A DNA stretch of 5,323 nucleotides from Bacteroidota bacterium (GTDB lineage: Bacteria > Bacteroidota > Bacteroidia > Bacteroidales > VadinHA17): assembly GCA_015222065.1 (NCBI GenBank), contig JADFUQ010000008.1:1-5323 (forward strand). Direction: 5' to 3'. A program made the position numbers and the translations under genes. Below the pieces are notes generated by a model. The model saw only the letters and a list, made by a program, of their open reading frames with translations, had not been told where the DNA came from and did not search any database. Positions 1 to 4,802 of this stretch are shown here, one piece after another; the stretch's first letter is position 1; every line of letters starts with the position of its first letter.

Positions 1-1686
1 GATAGGCGCAATGCTTACTATTTTATGTCCAATCTCCTCGGAGCAAAACTCGATGGAAGAATTATTGATGATGGACGTAATGTTGACGAAACATGGGATG
101 CACACTGGCAAACGAAGTCCCATCTTGTTGAAGATGGATGGGAGATGGAGATAAGAATTCCGTTCTCTGAACTCAATTTCCCTCATGTTGACAGTCTTAT
201 CTGGGGCATCAATTTCTGGCGTATTGAGCGACCCAACTGGGAAAGTACAAGCCTTTCTCCGATTCAATTATGGTGTAAAGTCTCCAAATACGGTACTCTT
301 ACTGGACTTTCTATAAAATCTAAAATTAAGAGATTTGAACTCCTTCCCTACGCGGCTGCTCGTTACGAACAGGACTCGTTATCACTAAGAGGAGGCATCG
401 ACTTTGAATATGATGTCACATCAGATCTTATTTTTAATGCTACTATGTTTCCTGACTTCGCACAGATAGAAGCAGATCCATATAGATTTAATCTCTCCTA
501 TGAACAGGGAGAAGAATTATATTATCCTGAAAAGCGTCCGTTTTTTCTTGAAGGCAGCAGTATTTTAAGAACACCAATCCAACTGTTTTATACCCGTCGT
601 ATGAATGAAATTCTTTGTGGCGGGAAACTCTATGGTAAAATAAAATCTACTGAAGTCCTTGCTCTCGATGTCCAGACCGATGATACAAATGAAAATTTCT
701 CAGTCCTTAGAGTCAAGCAAGAGCTTTTTACTACTACTACACTCGGTGCATTAATAACCCATAAACAACGTTCAGACACTTCTAGTCAAGCTGCATCAAT
801 TGACCTCAATCATCCAGTGTATGGTCCATTCCTTCTTACTTCCCAATTCGCCTCAACAAGAAATACAGGTGTTTCTGGTGATCAATTGGCGGGTCATGTC
901 GGGATTGAGGGTGAAACAAGTACTTACGGTGGAGGTGTTATTGCAGGTCGTTTTGGTCCTGACTTCAGGATAGATCAAGGTTTCATTCCAGCTTATGACA
1001 TAAATAAACAGGGTTTTTCTGGTTATGCCTGGCAAAGACTATTACGTGATAAGGGCATATCAAAGTGGCTCGAGGTCGGTGCAAATTTTGATATCATTCA
1101 GGAAATTGGTGATAAACTGGCAGTTTCCAGTATAGAATTCCGGTCAAATTTTGTTATGAGCAACAAATGGCGAATAGGTATTAATGGTGAAAGAAATTAT
1201 GAGCGATATGGTGATAATGAATTTAAGAATAGATTCGTTGGATTCAGTATAGAGAGTAATGTTGGGGGAATGGCCGGTATCGCTTCATCTTATAGATTTG
1301 GTAGATTATACGATTCGTCATTTAAATTCTTTCATTTTGGATTCCTGATTCAACCAATTCAACGAATCACAGTCTTTCCGTATTTTCAAACTGTTAGAAT
1401 TGGTGAAACAAAATGGCAGTGGTTAACTAATACGCGTATTTCTTATAAAGCAACCGATAAAGCATTTTTCCGTATTTTTCTTCAGGCTGATTCAGAGACA
1501 AACAATGAAGTTGAAGAAACATTTTCATTTAATGACATCGAAAACCTAAACAACAATTTCCTTTTTGGCTATGAGTTTGCACCTGGAACAATTTTTTATT
1601 TGGTCTATAACTATTCACAAAGCTTTACTGACGAAACGGTTGACAATATCTTCGTCGCAAAATTCACATACTCTTTCCAGTTCTAA
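1..1686 (+). CDS. CBM9-like / DUF5916 outer-membrane beta-barrel-type protein, 5' end outside the window
   Basis: The frame is open from base 1, so the ATG at 25 is internal; 561 codons are visible, ending in tandem stops TAATAA. The first ~50 residues look like the end of a CBM9-type (carbohydrate-binding family 9) domain: DRRNAYYF, a WDAHW motif, then GWEMEIRIPFSELNF. Next comes the DUF5916 signature: FPDFAQIEAD (from residue 150), PEKRPFFLEG (from 176) and FYTRRM (from 196). The remainder alternates polar and aromatic residues with Gly/Asn turns, as in beta strands, and ends in YSFQF, a terminal aromatic typical of outer-membrane barrels. Known for the family: such proteins carry a signal peptide, a CBM9-like domain and a long DUF5916 region; the function is not established. 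Inference: an outer-membrane protein that may bind or pass a glycan or other polymer. The signal peptide and promoter lie upstream of the window. Family call firm, location likely, substrate unknown. Confidence 0.9.
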   Translation, partial: DRRNAYYFMSNLLGAKLDGRIIDDGRNVDETWDAHWQTKSHLVEDGWEMEIRIPFSELNFPHVDSLIWGINFWRIERPNWESTSLSPIQLWCKVSKYGTLTGLSIKSKIKRFELLPYAAARYEQDSLSLRGGIDFEYDVTSDLIFNATMFPDFAQIEADPYRFNLSYEQGEELYYPEKRPFFLEGSSILRTPIQLFYTRRMNEILCGGKLYGKIKSTEVLALDVQTDDTNENFSVLRVKQELFTTTTLGALITHKQRSDTSSQAASIDLNHPVYGPFLLTSQFASTRNTGVSGDQLAGHVGIEGETSTYGGGVIAGRFGPDFRIDQGFIPAYDINKQGFSGYAWQRLLRDKGISKWLEVGANFDIIQEIGDKLAVSSIEFRSNFVMSNKWRIGINGERNYERYGDNEFKNRFVGFSIESNVGGMAGIASSYRFGRLYDSSFKFFHFGFLIQPIQRITVFPYFQTVRIGETKWQWLTNTRISYKATDKAFFRIFLQADSETNNEVEETFSFNDIENLNNNFLFGYEFAPGTIFYLVYNYSQSFTDETVDNIFVAKFTYSFQF

Positions 1687-1737
1687 TAATGTAGCCGCAG
1701 GCTTTACATACTATGACAAAATATGAATTTTCGCATT

Positions 1738-1766
1738 GTAGCCGCAACCTTTAGGTTGCGTAAGTT
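1738..1766 (+). repeat. GTAGCC palindrome, variant stem
   Basis: Arms CGCAACC (1743-1749) and GGTTGCG (1754-1760) flank a TTTA loop, preceded by GTAGC and followed by GTAAGTT as in the intact copy at 1940. Two stem pairs differ from that copy, and both arms change together (G-C to A-T, and G-C to C-G), so pairing is kept. There is no T-run after the stem, so it is not an obvious intrinsic terminator for the DUF5916 gene. Confidence 0.8.
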
Positions 1767-1788
1767 ATTGAATATCAATCAGTTATAT

Positions 1789-1812
1789 CCGCAGGCTGAA
1801 GCCTGCGCCTAC
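1789..1812 (-). repeat. GTAGCC-type palindrome, opposite orientation
   Basis: Arms CGCAGGC (1790-1796) and GCCTGCG (1801-1807) surround a TGAA loop. Read on the minus strand it begins GTAGGCGCAGGC with loop TTCA, so it is a member of the same family placed in reverse. It sits in the same 131-bp interval as the variant copy at 1738, facing it. Confidence 0.75.
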
Positions 1813-1855
1813 CTAAAACGGTATTTTGGCACAGTGTCTTTAGCCTGCGCAAGTT

Positions 1856-1883
1856 AAAAGTAAAAAGTGAAAAGTGAAAAGTA
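1856..1883 (+). repeat. Tandem heptamer array, four units of AAAAGTR
   Basis: Four contiguous 7-bp units read AAAAGTA, AAAAGTG, AAAAGTG, AAAAGTA. The array directly follows the right half of the split palindrome (…GCGCAAGTT). A single AAAAGTG unit sits at the same place after the intact palindrome (1969-1975), so the heptamer appears to be the variable tail of the palindromic element. It is non-coding. Confidence 0.85.
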
Positions 1884-1939
1884 AATAACACAATTGCTAA
1901 ATTACTTAATTACATCATTTTAAATTCAATGAAGTAAAT

Positions 1940-1969
1940 GTAGCCGCAGGCTTTAGCCTGCGTAAGTTA
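1940..1969 (+). repeat. Intact GTAGCC palindromic repeat
   Basis: Arms CGCAGGC (1945-1951) and GCCTGCG (1956-1962) form a perfect 7-bp stem with a TTTA loop, preceded by GTAGC and followed by TAAGTTA. This is the best-preserved copy and serves as the reference for the partial and variant copies between 1691 and 1856. Together with the heptamer arrays these copies fill most of the 1687-1989 gap; the remaining 1884-1939 is plain AT-rich sequence in which I see nothing. Confidence 0.88.
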
Positions 1970-1978
1970 AAAGTGAAA

Positions 1979-1984
1979 AAGGAG
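1979..1984 (+). promoter_or_regulatory. Ribosome binding site of the DUF985 gene
   Basis: AAGGAG lies 5 nt before the ATG at 1990. It is reached directly from the A-rich AAAAGTG tail of the palindromic repeat, so the repeat runs right up to the translation signal and forms the likely mRNA leader. Confidence 0.8.
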
Positions 1985-1989
1985 AAACA

Positions 1990-2493
1990 ATGCTTACTGC
2001 AGAAGAAATAATAAAAATTCTTAACTTAAAACCTTTACCAAGAGAAGGTGGGTATTATAGAGAAACATATCATTCAAAGGAAATAATCCCAAAAGATTTT
2101 TTACCAAGCAGGTACAAAGAATCAAAACGTTTAAGTACTGCAATATACTATCTTCTAACGCAAGAAGTATTTTCATTACTTCATAGATTACCTACCGATG
2201 AAATCTTTCATTTTTATCTTGGAGACCCTGTTACAATGTTGCAGTTTCATCCTGATGGAACTTCTGATTTAATAACTTTAGGACATGAAATAGATAAAAA
2301 CCAACAAACTCAGGTAATTGTACATAAGAATACATGGCAGGGATGTTTTTTAGAAGAAGGCGGTAAGTTCGCATTAATGGGGACCACAATGTCACCAGGC
2401 TTCGATGAATCTGACTTTGAAGCAGGAGTGCAAAAAGAATTAGTTAAAAAATATCCCGATAGGGAGGAGCTAATAATTAAACTAACATCTTAG
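1990..2493 (+). CDS. DUF985 (cupin_5) family protein
   Basis: A 167-residue protein, the usual length for this single-domain cupin family (PF06172; yeast YML079W is a structurally known relative). The family motifs run in order: LKPLPREGGYYRETY (13-27), STAIYYLL (49-56), HRLPTDEIFHFYLGDP (65-80), LGHE (97-100), NTWQGCFLEEGG (114-125) and TTMSPGFDESDFEAG (132-146). His65, Glu71 and His74 occupy the conserved HR-x-x-x-DE-x-x-H region lining the cupin pocket. It should be a cytoplasmic jelly-roll protein; there is no signal peptide. Relatives bind small molecules in crystal structures, but no reaction is firmly assigned, so substrate is left open. The ATG is set by AAGGAG at 1979. It is an orphan: repeat-filled spacers of about 300 and 385 bp lie on either side, giving no operon clue. 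No terminator is visible after the TAG. Confidence 0.93.
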   Translation: MLTAEEIIKILNLKPLPREGGYYRETYHSKEIIPKDFLPSRYKESKRLSTAIYYLLTQEVFSLLHRLPTDEIFHFYLGDPVTMLQFHPDGTSDLITLGHEIDKNQQTQVIVHKNTWQGCFLEEGGKFALMGTTMSPGFDESDFEAGVQKELVKKYPDREELIIKLTS

Positions 2494-2536
2494 CACTATC
2501 GGATGCAGAGCGAAGTTTCTTTGCCGTTTGTTTTTA

Positions 2537-2588
2537 TGGAGTGCAAAATCGGTGATTTTGCTTGCAACGACATCGTCGTTGCACTCCA
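2537..2588. repeat. 52-nt element that folds as a perfect three-way junction
   Basis: The element resolves into three exactly abutting perfect stems. P1 is TGGAGT (2537-2542) with ACTCCA (2583-2588). P2 is GCAAAATC (2543-2550) with GATTTTGC (2554-2561), loop GGT. P3 is GCAACGAC (2564-2571) with GTCGTTGC (2575-2582), loop ATC. Only 8 of 52 nt (GGT, TT, ATC) are unpaired. An alternative pairing joins 10-bp outer arms 2537-2546 and 2579-2588. No T-run follows on either strand, so it is not a classical terminator. It resembles REP/BIME-type dispersed palindromes; I infer a mobile or structural repeat rather than a gene. Confidence 0.82.
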
Positions 2589-2597
2589 AAAAAGGAT

Positions 2598-2693
2598 GTC
2601 ATTTCGAGTATTCTTTCGACAAGCTCAGGATAAACTCCATGTAGCCTGTCCTGAGCGGAGTACTGAGGATTCTCGAAGTGTTGAACGAGGGAC
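2598..2693. repeat. Dispersed repeat of the TTCGACAAGCTCAGGA…CCTGAGC type
   Basis: The block has partly symmetrical arms: GCTCAGGA (2623-2630) with TCCTGAGC (2649-2656), and TTCGAG (2603-2608) with CTCGAA (2672-2677); GTC (2598-2600) and GAC (2691-2693) could close it. From general knowledge, this sequence type is scattered through many environmental genomes and yields spurious peptides with AQDKL and CPERS motifs. The same motifs appear in the open frame 2503-2742 here. With the three-way-junction element it fills most of the gene-free stretch 2494-2878; 2494-2536 holds nothing I recognise. Confidence 0.75.
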
Positions 2694-2715
2694 AAATAAA
2701 TTTCGCAATTTCACC

Positions 2716-2743
2716 TTGACAAATTATAAAAAAGTTTTATAAT
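2716..2743 (+). promoter_or_regulatory. Consensus sigma-70 type promoter for the beta-helix gene
   Basis: TTGACA (2716-2721) and TATAAT (2738-2743) are both perfect consensus hexamers, 16 bp apart. Transcription would begin near 2750 and leave a leader of roughly 130 nt before the ATG at 2879. The spacer and -10 box form a perfect inverted repeat (ATTATAAAA 2723-2731, TTTTATAAT 2735-2743). The leader 2750-2868 is AT-rich, and I see no recognisable riboswitch or terminator in it. Confidence 0.72.
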
Positions 2744-2868
2744 AACTTAATAATATACAACCTTTAGAATCCTCGTAATATTAAAAAAGAAAATCAAGAG
2801 GAATGAGTTTATTGTAGTAGGGAAACGTAAAAGTGTAGAAGTTCAAATAACCTAATAAAAGTAATAAT

Positions 2869-2873
2869 GGAGG
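2869..2873 (+). promoter_or_regulatory. Ribosome binding site that decides the start of the beta-helix gene
   Basis: GGAGG lies 5 nt before the ATG at 2879. An upstream in-frame ATG at 2867 overlaps this site and has no ribosome binding site of its own. Starting at 2879 also gives a clean signal peptide beginning MKYRSALK, so 2879 is preferred. Confidence 0.82.
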
Positions 2874-2878
2874 AAAAA

Positions 2879-4240
2879 ATGAAGTATCGTAGTGCACTGA
2901 AAGTAGCAGTGGTATTATCGTTGTTCCTTTTTAGTCTATCACATGCAACAGTTTTATACGTACACCCGGATTCCACACTCAACGCTATTCAGGTAGGATT
3001 GGATTCTTGTGCGAACAATGATACAGTCCTTGTAGCACCAGGTACATATTTTGAGAATATTGTTTGGCCCAATACACAGGGGATTGACCTCATAAGTGAA
3101 TATGGTCGTGATACAACAATAATTGATGGTAGTAACATTGCAAAAGTAATTATATTAGATGTAGGAGTCGACTCTACAACAATAATAAAGGGTTTCACAA
3201 TTACGCACGGGAATTCAACAATTGGTGGTGGTATTTACTGCTACATCAACAATTCACCCACAATTATGAAAAATATTATCACAGAGAATAATGCTTCTAC
3301 AGGTGGAGGTATCTACTGTACCCAATCTTCGCCATTTATCACCGACAATATTATTAGCAATAATACATCTCCTGCTGGTGCCGGGATTCATTGCTATGTT
3401 TATTCCCATGCTATTATTACCAATAACATCATTACAGGCAATATCAATAACATAGATATCGGAGGGGGTATTCTCGTTATCGAATCTTCACCATTAATTT
3501 CGTACAATACAATCACCATGAACACAGCTGATGAAGGAGGAGGTATCTTCTGTGGTACAACTCCAGGGTGTGTTTGTGCACCAACCATCATCAATAATAC
3601 AATAACAGATAACACAGCAAACGAAGGTGCTGGAATTCACTGTGCGATTTCAAGTTGTTCCCCGACCATTGATAGTTGTATAATTAGTAATAATAATGGG
3701 GATGGTATCTTTTCCAGAGATTTAGCGAACCCGGTAATACATTACAGTAATATTACAGGCAATACGGGCTATGGAGTTATAAATACAGATTCAACGCTCA
3801 CTATAGATGCTTTAAATAATTGGTGGGGAGATTCAAGCGGTCCTGGTGGATTTGGTCCTGGAATAGGTGATTCGGTCAGTCAGTGGGTGAATTATGATCC
3901 CTGGCTCACGAGTCCTGTTGGGGTTGAAGGTTCAGAAGACAGAAAACAGAAATCAGGAGTCAGAAAAACTTTAACAGTCTATCCCAACCCATTTACGTCA
4001 GTAATTAATATTAGGTTGTTAGGGATTAATGAACAACAAAATTATAGTTTGAAGATTTATAATGCAAGTGGAAGGATGGTAAAGACATTCACACTAACCA
4101 CTGATCACTATTCACTGACCACTGACGTATCATGGAATGGAATTGATAATAGGGGAGAGAAAGTTCCCGGTGGTGTTTATTTCTTGAAATTTGAATCAAT
4201 AAATTATATGACAATGCAAAAACTACTTTTAATAAGATAA
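2879..4240 (+). CDS. Secreted right-handed parallel beta-helix protein with C-terminal type IX secretion sorting domain
   Basis: A 453-residue protein. Residues 1-23 are a Sec signal peptide (basic start, hydrophobic core, likely cut after SHA). Residues ~24-110 form a beta-helix cap with AIQVGLDSCANNDTVLVAPGTY, common in DUF1565/right-handed beta-helix proteins. Turns of about 25 residues follow, marked by G-x-G-[IV] at 116, 142, 167, 195, 220, 250, 274 and 297. Five carry Cys at the same place (121, 147, 172, 225, 255), a likely stacked ladder. The helix closes with NNWWGDSSGPGG (313-324). A charged linker (351-363) leads to a Por/type IX sorting domain (365-453): VYPNPF, LKIYNASGRMV, SWNGIDNRG, GGVYFLKF and MQKLLLIR. 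Family knowledge: such domains direct export across the outer membrane. The passenger could be a polysaccharide-binding or structural surface protein; no lyase active site is recognisable. Two heptamer arrays lie in its 3' part. Confidence 0.93.
   Translation: MKYRSALKVAVVLSLFLFSLSHATVLYVHPDSTLNAIQVGLDSCANNDTVLVAPGTYFENIVWPNTQGIDLISEYGRDTTIIDGSNIAKVIILDVGVDSTTIIKGFTITHGNSTIGGGIYCYINNSPTIMKNIITENNASTGGGIYCTQSSPFITDNIISNNTSPAGAGIHCYVYSHAIITNNIITGNINNIDIGGGILVIESSPLISYNTITMNTADEGGGIFCGTTPGCVCAPTIINNTITDNTANEGAGIHCAISSCSPTIDSCIISNNNGDGIFSRDLANPVIHYSNITGNTGYGVINTDSTLTIDALNNWWGDSSGPGGFGPGIGDSVSQWVNYDPWLTSPVGVEGSEDRKQKSGVRKTLTVYPNPFTSVINIRLLGINEQQNYSLKIYNASGRMVKTFTLTTDHYSLTTDVSWNGIDNRGEKVPGGVYFLKFESINYMTMQKLLLIR
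3933..3967 (+). repeat. Coding heptamer array, five units of CAGAANN, in the linker
   Basis: Units CAGAAGA, CAGAAAA, CAGAAAT, CAGGAGT and CAGAAAA lie head to tail without gaps. They encode the charged linker EDRKQKSGVRK between the beta-helix and the sorting domain. The array ends about 13 nt before the codons for the YPNPF motif. Confidence 0.85.
4092..4126 (+). repeat. Coding heptamer array, five units of CACTGAC, inside the sorting domain
   Basis: Units CACTAAC, CACTGAT, CACTATT, CACTGAC and CACTGAC are contiguous. They encode about LTTDHYSLTTD, a loop between the GRMVKTF strand and the SWNG strand of the sorting domain, where related domains vary in sequence. Confidence 0.85.
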
Positions 4241-4258
4241 AATAAAATTATGCCGTAG

Positions 4259-4291
4259 ATTTCAGTTTTCAGCCTGACCCCGAAAGGGGGT
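4259..4291 (+). repeat. Intergenic heptamer pair followed by a GAAA-loop hairpin
   Basis: ATTTCAG and TTTTCAG (4259-4272) form two heptamers; their complement CTGAAAA CTGAAAT differs from units two and three of the coding array at 3940-3953 by one base per unit. Just downstream CCCC (4278-4281) pairs with GGGG (4286-4289) across a GAAA tetraloop. No T-run follows, so it is not a typical terminator, and it stands 14 nt upstream of the next gene's ribosome binding site. Confidence 0.5.
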
Positions 4292-4317
4292 GCAGAATAT
4301 TGAAAGGAGATGAGAAA

Positions 4318-4740
4318 TTGCTGAAGAAATCTATCTCTTTATTTTTAAGTACGATATTGTTGTTGATTCCCCTAATAATAAATGCTCAAGAAACAGAAAA
4401 TGAAGAGATAGCAAAAGCAATAGCACAGGCAAATGCTGATGTTGAAAGTTATTTAGTTATAGCGGAATGGAAATCTTGTGGTTGTTTCGACTTAGGTTCA
4501 TTTGGAAATGCATATAAAAACATACCACCTCCAGATCCTTCAAGACTAATTGGAAAATCTCTTGAGTATGTTGAAGCATACACAAAAACCTATCATGAAA
4601 AGATACAATCATTACAAGAAACAAATTATATTATTGGTTGTATAGGTGCTGCTTCTATTGGTGTTGTTTTATATTTTGTAATTAGAAAAGTCACAAGATT
4701 TTTGGATGATTGCGCTTCTGATTTTAAAATCCTTCCCTGA
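4318..4740 (+). CDS. Small exported or membrane protein of unknown function, TTG start
   Basis: 140 residues from TTG at 4318, which has AAGGAGAT (4304-4311) at good spacing and begins a proper signal peptide (MLKKS, then a hydrophobic core, probable cut near NAQ, residues 22-24). The longer reading from TTG at 4300 would place the ribosome binding site inside the gene. The mature part starts acidic (ETENEE), then shows CGC (54-56), a Pro-rich PPPDPSRLIGKS (70-81) leading into LEYVEAYTKTYHEK, and a hydrophobic segment (about 104-122, IIGCIGAASIGVVLYFVI) followed by a basic RKVTR stop. This suggests periplasmic residues ~25-103, one membrane span and a short tail. I recall similar L-[IL]-GKS-x-x-YV-x-x-Y proteins as hypothetical proteins in FCB-type genomes, but cannot confirm it. 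No function is assigned. It lies 77 bp after the beta-helix gene and 62 bp before the next. Confidence 0.78.
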   Translation: MLKKSISLFLSTILLLIPLIINAQETENEEIAKAIAQANADVESYLVIAEWKSCGCFDLGSFGNAYKNIPPPDPSRLIGKSLEYVEAYTKTYHEKIQSLQETNYIIGCIGAASIGVVLYFVIRKVTRFLDDCASDFKILP

Positions 4741-4802
4741 TCCATCTTGTGGTTTTGGCAATTGAGTTACTATTCTATATCTACAAAATCTAATCTAAAC
4801 AA

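Larger units (their letters stand above)
1691..1849. repeat. Composite palindromic repeat: split GTAGCC-type copy with a 131-bp nested insert
   Basis: Bases 1691-1706 match the left half of the intact repeat at 1940-1969 and stop at CTTTA (1702-1706). The matching right half resumes at 1838, again with CTTTA (1838-1842), and runs on as GCCTGCGCAAGTTA. The intervening 1707-1837 therefore looks like an insert with a 5-bp duplication. Its ends form an imperfect inverted repeat: 1708-1723 against 1822-1837, 13 of 16 positions complementary, including CAAAATA against TATTTTG. Inside lie two further palindromes (1738-1766 and 1789-1812). An alternative reading is one folded unit: arms CGCAGGC (1696-1702) and GCCTGCG (1843-1849) close an outer stem over two hairpins. 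No protein is encoded. Whether it moves as DNA or folds as RNA cannot be told from one copy. Confidence 0.6.

Noticed and set aside
853..1035. Minus-strand open frame opposite the DUF5916 gene
   Set aside because: It lies wholly antisense to a well-supported coding frame, with no recognisable motif; a shadow.
1738..1766. Hairpin as intrinsic terminator of the DUF5916 gene
   Set aside because: The stem is followed by GTAAGTTATTG rather than a T-run, and the same palindrome occurs several times in both orientations, so it is better called a dispersed repeat.
1691..1969. Possible CRISPR array, given repeated palindromic units
   Set aside because: Copies differ in orientation, completeness and spacing, there are no regular spacers, and no cas genes are visible.
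2503..2742. Open reading frame of 79 codons on the + strand
   Set aside because: It is laid over the three-way-junction repeat and the TTCGACAAGCTCAGGA-type dispersed repeat, has no ribosome binding site, carries the AQDKL and CPERS peptides typical of translated repeats, and ends inside the promoter's -10 box.
2989..3198. Minus-strand open frame opposite the beta-helix gene
   Set aside because: Antisense to a clear signal-peptide and beta-helix coding region; another at 3400-3615 is the same kind of shadow caused by repetitive Asn/Thr/Ile codons.
4278..4291. CCCC-GAAA-GGGG hairpin as terminator of the beta-helix gene
   Set aside because: The stem is only 4 bp and is followed by GTGCAGAATA, without a T-tract.
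4300..4317. TTG at 4300 as start of the small membrane protein
   Set aside because: It would put the AAGGAGAT ribosome binding site inside the gene and add KGDE ahead of the signal peptide; TTG at 4318 fits better.
4762..4796. TTGAGT…TAATCT as a promoter for the LolA-like gene
   Set aside because: The hexamers are 23 bp apart and the -10 is weak; better spaced alternatives are absent.
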